From Paenibacillus sp. FSL H7-0326 (GTDB lineage Bacteria; Bacillota; Bacilli; Paenibacillales; Paenibacillaceae): DNA of 64,000 nucleotides. The stretch spans positions 620,001-684,000 of the forward strand of contig NZ_MPVN01000001.1 of the NCBI RefSeq assembly GCF_001955535.1, read 5' to 3'. Positions within the stretch are counted from its first letter, which is position 1, and the number at the start of each line of letters is the position of its first letter. The translations under genes and the position numbers were made by a program. Under the pieces are notes generated by a model. The model was not told the DNA's origin and ran no database searches. It saw only the letters and a program-made list of their open reading frames with translations. Positions 1 through 7,415 of the stretch are shown here, in pieces.

Positions 1-116
1 TCATCATGAAAATAATACTTCAGAAAAGTCTGCTGCTTCTCAGTTAACAGGTTTTCATAAAAATCAAACAGTAAGTTGATTCGATTCGTCTTCTCAAGCC
101 GATTCTCCTGACTCAT
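1..116 (-). CDS. ylxM: YlxM-family protein, N-terminal part (cut by window edge)
   Basis: The first 38 codons are present and the rest lies outside the window. The visible protein begins [20 protein letters not shown] and continues with [15 protein letters not shown], the start of the sigma-70 region 4-like helix-turn-helix fold of YlxM (UPF0122). In Bacillales ylxM sits between ftsY and ffh and is linked to the signal recognition particle genes, which fits ftsY a few kilobases away here. A GGGAG ribosome site lies about 11 nt before the ATG. The family assignment is from sequence resemblance and context. Confidence 0.8.
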   Translation of the reverse strand, partial: MSQENRLEKTNRINLLFDFYENLLTEKQQTFLKYYFHD

Positions 117-189
117 CTTGAGGGACACTCCCTTCGTCAAGGAAAAACACTTTACACTCATTAACGTTCTCTATCTTACAAAAAACAAA

Positions 190-223
190 AGAAGATGTCA
201 AGCATAAATCCTTGTCATCTTCT
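190..223 (-). terminator. Rho-independent terminator of the hemolysin III-like gene
   Basis: An inverted repeat pairs AGAAGATG-CAAG with CTTG-CATCTTCT with one internal mismatch. On the minus strand it is followed by TTTGTTTTTTG. It lies about 50 bp past the stop of the gene at 274-924 and before ylxM, so it should separate the two. Confidence 0.8.
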
Positions 224-273
224 CATCGATTTTATTTTTGAGATCTACAGCCACATATTAGACTTCTAAGCAT

Positions 274-924
274 CTATAATCTGATGGGTGTCAGATAAAT
301 AATGACGGCAAAGAAATGCAGCACACTGCCTGCCAGAACGAATAAATGCCAAATGGCATGATGAAACGGAAAGCCGCGCCAGACATAAAAGATCGTACCC
401 AGCGTATAACAAAGTCCTCCGGCAACAAGAAGAACTATTCCTCCTGAAGGAATTGCGGCGGTTAATGGAGCCCACGCAATGACGATCAGCCAGCCCATCG
501 CAATGTAGAACAAGGTAGACATAAACAGAAACCGCTTGGTGAAGAACGCCTTGAAAGCTACACCGAACAAGGCAATTCCCCATATGATTCCAAACAGGGT
601 CCAGCCGAGTGTACCGCGAATCGCGACCAGCAAGAATGGAGTATACGTTCCTGCTATAAATAAGTAGATGGAGGAGTGATCAAAAATCTCAAATAGATCC
701 TTCGCTTTGCCATCCTTCAGAGCATGTACGAAAGTAGAGCTGATGTACAAGAGCAGCATGGACACTCCATAAACCGTAAAGCTGACAACATGCCAAGCTG
801 TTCCATTCACACTTGCGGCAACAATAAGCAGTACGAGCGCTGCAACACTGAGGAGAGCCCCTATTCCATGGGTAATGGCATTTGCGACTTCCTCTCTTCG
901 AGTATAGGTATAGGTGTTAGCCAT
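274..924 (-). CDS. Hemolysin III / TrhA family (PAQR-type) integral membrane protein
   Basis: This is a 216-aa protein with seven predicted hydrophobic segments. It carries the PAQR/hemolysin III pattern in order: a THG near residue 19, S-x3-H in the segment SSTFVH (about 63-67), FDHS (about 82-83) and HxxxH in HHAIWH (about 189-193). These residues bind zinc in PAQR-family structures. Despite the old name hemolysin III, bacterial members are linked to membrane lipid and fluidity homeostasis. An ATG three codons upstream is possible, but AAAGG is better spaced to the ATG at 924. Length matches the family. Confidence 0.85.
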   Translation of the reverse strand: MANTYTYTRREEVANAITHGIGALLSVAALVLLIVAASVNGTAWHVVSFTVYGVSMLLLYISSTFVHALKDGKAKDLFEIFDHSSIYLFIAGTYTPFLLVAIRGTLGWTLFGIIWGIALFGVAFKAFFTKRFLFMSTLFYIAMGWLIVIAWAPLTAAIPSGGIVLLVAGGLCYTLGTIFYVWRGFPFHHAIWHLFVLAGSVLHFFAVIIYLTPIRL

Positions 925-1022
925 AGAATCCATCCTTTCAACATCCGCTGCCTGCTATTTTCGCAGAACCGAAATCTTTCTACATATTATACTACGTTCA
1001 CGGCTAATGTTCATCTTTAGCG

Positions 1023-2138
1023 TCAATCTGCAAAATACTTCAATATAATGGATGCAATTCGATCTGAAGCATGACCGTCCCCATAAGGATTGGCAGCTCT
1101 TGTCATGCGCTGATATCTTTTTCCTCCTGACAACAACAGCTCGATCTCCTTCTTGACCTTTTCATACTCTGTCCCTACACAGCGAAGCGTACCTGCCTTG
1201 ACACCTTCCGGCCGTTCCGTTTTGTCACGGAGGACGAGTACGGGCTTACCGAGCGACGGCGCCTCTTCCTGAATCCCTCCCGAATCGGTCAGAATAACGT
1301 AAGCATGATTCATCATATTATGCATGTCACTAACATCAAGCGGCTCAATCAAATGAATGCGTTCCGTTTCGCCGAGCATCTCGAATGCCAGGTCCTTTAC
1401 TGCCGGATTCGGATGGACCGGATAAATCAGCTCAAGTGTCCGATCCTGCTTAATGATCTCTTTCACGGCCTGAAACACCTGTTTCATTGGACTGCCCCAG
1501 TTCTCTCTCCGATGCATGGTCATGAATATCTTTCTGGTTCCAGGATGCAGCTTCGATAACAGTGGATGGTCGAACTCTTTCTTGATCGTCCAGCGCAGAG
1601 CATCAATGGATGTGTTGCCTGTCACGTAAACATGCTCTTTCCGGTGCTCGCTTGCGAGCCTTTTGGCAGCTGTAGTGGTAGGTGCAAAGTGCAGATCTGC
1701 AACACGGCCTATGAATTCCCTGTTCATTTCTTCCGGAAAGGGCGCATATTTGTCATACGTCCGCAGTCCGGCTTCGACATGACCGATCGGGATTTGAGCA
1801 TAGTATGCACAGAGTGCAGCTGAAAAAGCCGTAGACGTATCACCATGGACGAGCACAAGGTCATATTTCTCGGCCTTCATGACAGGCTCAAGTGATTCTA
1901 TCAAACGGGCGGTCAAGCCGTACAGCGTCTGCGCCTCCCGCATCACTTTCAATTCAATATGCGGTACGATATTAAATTCTTTCAATACTTGAGCCAGCAT
2001 CTCCTCATGCTGCCCGGTAACACACACAATGGGCTCAATGTCAGGTGCCGCCTCTAGTGTTTTTACTATGGGCGCCATTTTGATAGCTTCAGGTCTCGTT
2101 CCGAACACAACAAGTACCCTGATTCGATGTTCCTCCAT
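1023..2138 (-). CDS. mnaA: UDP-N-acetylglucosamine 2-epimerase (non-hydrolysing)
   Basis: This 371-aa protein interconverts UDP-GlcNAc and UDP-ManNAc in the cytoplasm, supplying ManNAc for teichoic acid linkage units and other surface polymers. The N-terminus VVFGTRPEAIKMAPIV is the family signature. Further hallmarks are GDTSTAFSAALCAYY, GHVEAGLRT, HRRENWG and DSGGIQEEAPSLGKPVLVLR, placed as in WecB/MnaA. Length is typical. A GGGGGAG ribosome site lies about 10 nt before the ATG. It is divergent from the glycosyltransferase cluster that starts at 2353, which fits surface-glycan metabolism. Confidence 0.93.
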   Translation of the reverse strand: MEEHRIRVLVVFGTRPEAIKMAPIVKTLEAAPDIEPIVCVTGQHEEMLAQVLKEFNIVPHIELKVMREAQTLYGLTARLIESLEPVMKAEKYDLVLVHGDTSTAFSAALCAYYAQIPIGHVEAGLRTYDKYAPFPEEMNREFIGRVADLHFAPTTTAAKRLASEHRKEHVYVTGNTSIDALRWTIKKEFDHPLLSKLHPGTRKIFMTMHRRENWGSPMKQVFQAVKEIIKQDRTLELIYPVHPNPAVKDLAFEMLGETERIHLIEPLDVSDMHNMMNHAYVILTDSGGIQEEAPSLGKPVLVLRDKTERPEGVKAGTLRCVGTEYEKVKKEIELLLSGGKRYQRMTRAANPYGDGHASDRIASIILKYFAD

Positions 2139-2352
2139 GTGATCAGCACTCCCCCTCTATTCACTTATTGGATAAGTTGAACAATTGCTTCAACCCTTAT
2201 CTATATATGAGAGAGTCTCTCCATCTCGTAACGGCACTCTATGAAAAAGGACCTTAAACTATTTATTTCTGAATAGGACAGCTGCCGGTTTCTACTAATC
2301 TATCAATGCATAACCTGTAATTAGAGTGACGACTAAGGAGGTTATCCATCGC

Positions 2353-3378
2353 ATGGCAGTTATCATCTATCCTAAGACAATGAACTGGAAGTTTATGCGG
2401 CAGCGACCGCAGCAGCTGATGACTGAGCTTGGAGCCAGAGGGCACCATGTGTTTTTCGAGAATCTTGCACCCATGAACAGTCAGCTGGAGGAAGTAGAAC
2501 CTGGTGTACATTTGTTTACCGATCACCATTCGTTTGTTAAGAGACATCTGGACAAATTAAGAAAAGAGCATCCCGTTGTCGTCTGGACGACCTGGGCTAA
2601 GCAGAGAACAAGACTTGCATCGATCTATCGTCCGGATGCCGTTATCTATGATTGCTGTGACGAGTTTCCACATTGGGCAAAATACGAGCATCGGATGGTT
2701 GAATCTGCCGATCATCTGGTTGCAACCGCTGAAACAATCCGCACACGTTTATCGTTAGCCTACCCTGACAAACCCATCACTCTTATTCCTAATGCGGCGG
2801 ATGCCAGCATGTTTGATACTCCTGCCGTTCAGAGACCTCATGATCTTCCTGCAGGTCCAACGGTCGCCTATATTGGCGCTTGGGCTTATTGGGTCGATCA
2901 TGCATTGTTTGCGAAGGCAGCGGAGCAATATCCGAATGTGCAGTTTGTCTCTATTGGTGCACCTTACGGGGACATTCCAGGTTACGGCACCCTGCCGAAT
3001 GTTCACATTCTGGGAGAGAAGCCGCATAGTGAGCTGAAAAAGTATTTAAAGCATATCGATGTTGCTGTCATACCTTTCCTATATCATCCCATCACCCTCG
3101 CCACTAATCCCGTGAAGGCTTATGAATACATGGCTACTGGAGTCAAGGTCCTCTCTACCGCACTGCCGGAATGTATTCGGATGGAGCCGTATGTCACTAC
3201 GGCAACGACTCACGAGGATTTTATTGGCAAGCTGGGGCAAATGCTCTTTGAACAGGAGGATCCTGCAGCAAGATTAGCACGAATTGCCTATGCAAGAGAG
3301 AATACTTGGGTCCAGCGCGGAGAAGCAGCAGATGGAGTGATACACAATACCCTTCAGCTCAAAGGATTACATGAATAA
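2353..3378 (+). CDS. Glycosyltransferase (GT4-like)
   Basis: A 341-aa probable glycosyltransferase with a GT-B look. It starts MAVIIYPKTMNWKFMRQRPQ, a pattern seen in glycosyltransferases that strip or build surface glycans. It has VVWTTW, YDCCDEFPHW, LIPNAADASMF and AYIGAWAYWVD, then a C-terminal domain with NPVKAYEYMATGVKV, the nucleotide-sugar binding helix region of GT4 enzymes. The start at 2353 is chosen because AAGGAGG lies 10 nt upstream; an in-frame GTG at 2326 has no such site. It overlaps the next gene by 8 bp, so the two are probably co-transcribed and coupled. The acceptor and sugar are unknown. Confidence 0.8.
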   Translation: MAVIIYPKTMNWKFMRQRPQQLMTELGARGHHVFFENLAPMNSQLEEVEPGVHLFTDHHSFVKRHLDKLRKEHPVVVWTTWAKQRTRLASIYRPDAVIYDCCDEFPHWAKYEHRMVESADHLVATAETIRTRLSLAYPDKPITLIPNAADASMFDTPAVQRPHDLPAGPTVAYIGAWAYWVDHALFAKAAEQYPNVQFVSIGAPYGDIPGYGTLPNVHILGEKPHSELKKYLKHIDVAVIPFLYHPITLATNPVKAYEYMATGVKVLSTALPECIRMEPYVTTATTHEDFIGKLGQMLFEQEDPAARLARIAYARENTWVQRGEAADGVIHNTLQLKGLHE

Positions 3379-4612
3379 TATATATACCGTCTACCTTACG
3401 GGCGCAGCCTTCAGCAAACGAACAGCCGCACATAACAACAACGCTCTCCATTTATATCAATCGATTTGTGACCATTTATTAGAGTGCTCTGCACAATGGC
3501 TCGTATGGTCTCCCGCTGCTCTTCATATATCCGATCACAACAAGATGCGGCTTGAAGCCGAACTGCACGAACTATCTCCCGATACCCTTTGTGTCGTTTG
3601 CCCAGGAGACCGCTTTATTTTTCGGAAGGAATGCTTCACTCTTTCAGATACAGGTCATGTACGATCTCTGCCCTCCGCCTTCTGGCTGGGCTGTGAACTG
3701 CACGCCCGCTGCTCCTCGTTGGATCGTGTAACCCGCCTGTCTGAAGCACTCCAGCCTATGTTCCTGTCTGCCAAGCAGCAGCATAGGAATTATGTTCTCG
3801 CTACTCCTCCTACTGTTAGCAACTGCAACGATAGAAGCTCCTGTCATCCCATCCTTTCGGTAATACGACGTTCCACCACTCCCCCTGTGCCTTCCCATTC
3901 GCTGAACTCACTCGACCATACACCGCTCATAACCATCATGCTAAGTGTATTTAATATGGGCAAAACCGTAGAGTGGGCAATCCGCTCCGTGCTTGCACAG
4001 ACCTATCCGAACTGGGAGCTCCTCATCGGCAACGACGCTTCAACGGACAATACGGCCGAGCTTATTAACCATTACACGATGGATTCACGCATTCGAGTCA
4101 TTCACTCTAATACGAATGAAGGCAAGGCAGTAATGATGAATCATCTGCTTGAGCATGCGAACGGAACCTATGTGCTAGAGCTGGACGGTGACGACTGGCT
4201 TGCGACAAACGCTCTTGAAGCACTGCTAACCGTCATTTCACTACATCCAGATTCAGGTCTCGTGACAGGTGGATGCGGAGTGTGGCGCCGCAGTAAGCAT
4301 GGTGATTTGTATTACCGAGGTACGGACTATTTTGACGGGAAGCTCGAATCTGCCAGCCATGCTCACCCTCCTGTTCCGCGCATGTATAGCATGAAGGCAC
4401 TTCAGTATGTAGGCGGATGGACTGTGCTGCCTGGCCTTTATGGAAGAATATTTGAGGATATTGCTCTCTGCCAAAAAATACTCAAGCACGATGCATATGT
4501 ACAGACAGACGAAACAGTATATCACCGAGTCATTTATCCGAGAAGCATCAGCCAGCAGCATTTGCCGCTCTATCCATTGTGGAAGGAACATTTGGAGAAG
4601 GAGGTGAAATGA
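3371..4612 (+). CDS. Family 2 glycosyltransferase with an extra N-terminal domain
   Basis: A 413-aa protein. The C-terminal half, from about residue 188, is a GT2 (GT-A) domain with TIMLSVFNMGKTVEWAIRSV, IGNDASTDNT and the DxD-type motif ELDGDDWLA. About 185 residues precede it with no motif I recognise (several WSPAALHISDH-type segments); they may bind a substrate or another sugar-transfer subunit. The ATG overlaps the previous stop by 8 bp. The gene is followed after 1 bp by the pyruvyl-transferase-like gene, so the three form one operon. The sugar and acceptor cannot be told from sequence. Confidence 0.82.
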   Translation: MNNIYTVYLTGAAFSKRTAAHNNNALHLYQSICDHLLECSAQWLVWSPAALHISDHNKMRLEAELHELSPDTLCVVCPGDRFIFRKECFTLSDTGHVRSLPSAFWLGCELHARCSSLDRVTRLSEALQPMFLSAKQQHRNYVLATPPTVSNCNDRSSCHPILSVIRRSTTPPVPSHSLNSLDHTPLITIMLSVFNMGKTVEWAIRSVLAQTYPNWELLIGNDASTDNTAELINHYTMDSRIRVIHSNTNEGKAVMMNHLLEHANGTYVLELDGDDWLATNALEALLTVISLHPDSGLVTGGCGVWRRSKHGDLYYRGTDYFDGKLESASHAHPPVPRMYSMKALQYVGGWTVLPGLYGRIFEDIALCQKILKHDAYVQTDETVYHRVIYPRSISQQHLPLYPLWKEHLEKEVK

Positions 4613-4613
4613 T

Positions 4614-5618
4614 ATGAAAATTGCAGCTAGCGGGTATTACGGCATGGGGAATTTCGGAGATGATCTGTTTCTCAAAACGTTGCAGCAGGCTTTTAGCAAG
4701 CATACCTTATTTCCTTGGAATGGTTATATGGATCCTGCAAGGGTGGATGCTGTTATCATTGGCGGCGGAGATCTGATTACTCCCTATAAATTCAGCAGCT
4801 ACTATTTTCCGGCAGCCCTGTCCGAGCACCCCATGTGGCTGTATGGGGTCGGGATCGTGGATACGTATCCTCCTGAGACGTGGCCGGCAGATCAGGTCGA
4901 GCTCCACAAGCAGTACATTCAGAAGGCAAGACGTGCCATTTTTAGAGACCAGAAATCACAAGAGCTGGCCACGATCGCGAAGCTTCATTCAACGCCTGAA
5001 ACGGCACAGGATATGGTCTTTGCTTACCAGCAGCATCCGTTCCCCGTGAAACGATTCTCTGTTCGAAAAACGATCGGCGTTTGTCTGTTCTCCTACCCTT
5101 CTTTTCCAATGGAAGCCATGGTTCAACTGCTGCTTAGGCTAAGCACAGAGGGTTTCCATATCGTGCTTATCCCTGTCATTAACCATCCTTCGAACAACTT
5201 CTCGGATTACAGCACTTGCAAGCTGCTTGAACAAAAAATGAAGGAGATTGACAGTGCTGCGTCGGTTCAGACGCTATCCCTCTTACTGGAAACAGACATC
5301 ACCTATAACGTGATTCAGTCCATGGATTATCTGATCAGCTACAAGCTGCACCCCACTCTCGTGGCACTACGGGCAGGAGTACCTGTACTTGCCTTCAGTA
5401 AGATGGGGAAGGTGAAGCATCTGCTGTCGCGCTTCCATCTGAATCATTACTATTGCGATTACGCACAGCCCTTTGAAATCTATGAAGATATCATTAACCG
5501 ATTTATTGAGAACGGTCCTGAGGAAGTGAGAGCTGCACTGCCGCTCATTCGTCAGGCCGAGCATGAGAGCTATTCCGAGCTGACCCAGCTCGTGTCGGAA
5601 ATAGAGTCACTAGGATAG
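4614..5618 (+). CDS. Polysaccharide pyruvyl transferase family protein (CsaB-like)
   Basis: A 334-aa protein starting MKIAASGYYGMGNFGDDLFL, the glycine-rich N-terminal motif of polysaccharide pyruvyl transferases. It also has VIIGGGDLITPY, LYGVGIVD, ARRAIFRDQKS and the late motif SYKLHPTLVALRAGVPVLAF, which matches the conserved H-x-x-I/V-A-L-x-G-x-P segment of the family. Such enzymes add pyruvate ketals to cell-wall polysaccharides or act on related glycans; CsaB pyruvylation anchors SLH-domain proteins in Bacillus and Paenibacillus. The gene follows the two glycosyltransferases closely, so it likely modifies the same glycan. This copy may be a paralogue of the main CsaB. Confidence 0.82.
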   Translation: MKIAASGYYGMGNFGDDLFLKTLQQAFSKHTLFPWNGYMDPARVDAVIIGGGDLITPYKFSSYYFPAALSEHPMWLYGVGIVDTYPPETWPADQVELHKQYIQKARRAIFRDQKSQELATIAKLHSTPETAQDMVFAYQQHPFPVKRFSVRKTIGVCLFSYPSFPMEAMVQLLLRLSTEGFHIVLIPVINHPSNNFSDYSTCKLLEQKMKEIDSAASVQTLSLLLETDITYNVIQSMDYLISYKLHPTLVALRAGVPVLAFSKMGKVKHLLSRFHLNHYYCDYAQPFEIYEDIINRFIENGPEEVRAALPLIRQAEHESYSELTQLVSEIESLG

Positions 5619-5643
5619 ATAACATCAAGGAGGTCAATGAGCG

Positions 5644-5961
5644 ATGTGTTTCTTTTTTCACTCCCGTATATGGGCAAGAATCAAGCAGCTGGAAGTCCAG
5701 CAGGCATTATTGACGGAAAGAGTAGACATGTTAAATGCTCGTATCGAGCAATTGGAAACCGAGGTCCGCTCTGGAATCGTCGCGAATCCACCGCTGCAGC
5801 AATTTCTGGAGAGTAAAATGGGTCAAAACATCAGTATCAGCACCAGCAGCGTTACTGTTCTTGGTACGGTGCTTGCGGTTGGTAAGGATGCCGTTGAGAT
5901 TCGCGAAACGAGCGGTGACATCGTCATCATTCCTTTCTCACAAATATCGGTTGCTCAATAA
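5644..5961 (+). CDS. Small coiled-coil protein with DUF2642-like C-terminus
   Basis: A 105-aa protein. Residues about 8-45 form a short coiled coil (IKQLEVQQALLTERVDMLN and ARIEQLETEV). The C-terminal half, GQNISISTSSVTVLGTVLAV and EIRETSGDIVIIPFSQIS, is a small beta-rich domain like DUF2642/YuzF proteins. An AAGGAGG site precedes the ATG. It lies 25 bp after the pyruvyl-transferase-like gene and is followed by a second protein with the same domain type, so these small proteins belong to the glycan operon. A spore or surface-associated role is only an inference. Confidence 0.6.
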   Translation: MCFFFHSRIWARIKQLEVQQALLTERVDMLNARIEQLETEVRSGIVANPPLQQFLESKMGQNISISTSSVTVLGTVLAVGKDAVEIRETSGDIVIIPFSQISVAQ

Positions 5962-6012
5962 AAAGGCTGCTCTAAGCCTGCATATGCCACTAAGTCTAAG
6001 GAGGTACTTGAT

Positions 6013-6216
6013 ATGAATTTTAGAGATATGATTCGCGGCTTCTTGGGAAGCGAGGTAGAGGTACTGACGGCTAACGATTATTTGGACGGAACGCTCATCT
6101 CCATTGATGAGACAACGCTTGTCCTGCAAATACCACCGATTATTTACGGGCCGCCTGGGGATGTGGCTGTGGTTCCATTGTCTTCAGTTGAGCTCGTGCG
6201 TGTTCTGGCCGTATAG
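6013..6216 (+). CDS. Small DUF2642-like protein
   Basis: A 67-aa protein made of one small domain: GSEVEVLTANDYLDGTLISI, then DETTLVLQIPPIIYGPP and GDVAVVPLSSVELVRVL. The G-x-x-V-x-V start and the hydrophobic V-x-V-P-x-S-x-V end match the second half of the preceding gene product, so the pair looks like an old duplication in which only the first gained a coiled coil. A TAAGGAGGTAC ribosome site is present. It is the last gene of the plus-strand cluster before the terminator at 6261. Confidence 0.6.
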   Translation: MNFRDMIRGFLGSEVEVLTANDYLDGTLISIDETTLVLQIPPIIYGPPGDVAVVPLSSVELVRVLAV

Positions 6217-6260
6217 GATATGAGCTAAGAACGATATAGAAGCTATATAGCACTAATATG

Positions 6261-6303
6261 AAGAAGAAGACCGAATCCTTTTAATGGAAACGGTCTTCTT
6301 CTT
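6261..6303. terminator. Bidirectional terminator between the glycan cluster and ftsY
   Basis: A perfect 13-bp inverted repeat (AAGAAGAAGACCG and its complement) surrounds a 17-nt loop. It sits between two convergent genes and has T-rich 3' ends on both strands, so it can stop transcription from either side. Confidence 0.85.
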
Positions 6304-6324
6304 ATGATTTCAGCTCACGCTGCA

Positions 6325-7332
6325 TTATTTCACTTCATTGTCTGCTTCTTCAGTCTCGGCATCCTGAATCAATCCTGCAAACAAGGCATGTACGAACTGT
6401 TCCGAATCAAATGGCTGCAGATCGTCTGCCTTCTCTCCAAGTCCGACAAGCTTGACGGGAATATCCATCTCTTGACGAATCGCAATAACGATACCACCCT
6501 TAGCAGTGCCGTCCAGCTTCGTGAGTACGAGACCAGTAACCCCGCTCTTCTCTCCAAACAGTTTGGCCTGGCTCAATGCATTCTGTCCTGTAGTTGCATC
6601 AAGGACCATGAGCACTTCATGCGGAGCACCTGGAATTTCTCGCTGAATGACACGGAAGATTTTGTTCAGCTCTTCCATCAGATTTGTTTTGTTCTGAAGT
6701 CTTCCCGCCGTATCGCAGAGAAGAACATCAGCACCGCGCTGCTTCGCCGCCTGAACCGCATCAAACATAACGGCCGCTGGATCAGATCCAGCTTGCTGCT
6801 TGATCACATCCACGCCTGCACGCTGTCCCCATACTTCCAGCTGCTCAATAGCGCCTGCTCTAAATGTATCTCCTGCGGCAAGAAGAACCTTCTTGCCTTC
6901 ATTCTTAAAGCGATGGGCCAGCTTGCCAATCGTCGTTGTCTTGCCTACACCGTTCACACCAACAAAGAGGATTACGGTGATGCCATCCTTATTCATGTTA
7001 AGGCTGTTATTTTGCTCTGAACGCAGAAGCGCCGTTAATTTCTCGGACAACACCGGCTGCAGCTCAGCCGCATCCTGAATCTTCCGTTTCTTCACTTCGG
7101 CACGCAGATCATCAATCAGATCCATAACCGTGTTGACACCTACGTCGGCACCGATCAGGATCTCCTCAAGCTCCTCGTAGAATTCCTCATCAATCTTCTT
7201 ACGGCGGATAACGAGATCGGATACCTTTTCAACGAAGCCTTTACGTGTTTTCTCGAGACCATCTTTAAAAATATTCGTTACCGATTCTGTTTTTGTTGAT
7301 ATACTTTCTTTCAGCTTTTTAAAGAAACTCAT
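6325..7332 (-). CDS. ftsY: Signal recognition particle receptor FtsY
   Basis: A 335-aa SRP GTPase that docks the SRP-ribosome complex at the membrane for co-translational insertion. The N domain is near residues 20-110. The G domain follows with G1 GVNGVGKTTTIGKLA, LLAAGDTFRAGAIEQL, G3 LLCDTAGRLQNK and G4 LTKLDGTAKGG. There is no long acidic A domain, as usual in Bacillales. The start at MSFFKKLKESI has GGAGGGAAC just upstream; an upstream in-frame extension lacks a site. smc lies upstream and ylxM nearby, the standard smc-ftsY order. Confidence 0.97.
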   Translation of the reverse strand: MSFFKKLKESISTKTESVTNIFKDGLEKTRKGFVEKVSDLVIRRKKIDEEFYEELEEILIGADVGVNTVMDLIDDLRAEVKKRKIQDAAELQPVLSEKLTALLRSEQNNSLNMNKDGITVILFVGVNGVGKTTTIGKLAHRFKNEGKKVLLAAGDTFRAGAIEQLEVWGQRAGVDVIKQQAGSDPAAVMFDAVQAAKQRGADVLLCDTAGRLQNKTNLMEELNKIFRVIQREIPGAPHEVLMVLDATTGQNALSQAKLFGEKSGVTGLVLTKLDGTAKGGIVIAIRQEMDIPVKLVGLGEKADDLQPFDSEQFVHALFAGLIQDAETEEADNEVK

Positions 7333-7415
7333 AGGTTCCCTCCAACTTAGAATTACAATACTTTTATCCAATACATAACTCATCACGAGAAGGAATTATG
7401 AATTGGATTCTGTAC

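Noticed and set aside
6304..7020. Open frame opposite ftsY (238 codons)
   Set aside because: Shadow of ftsY; no motifs and no start signals.
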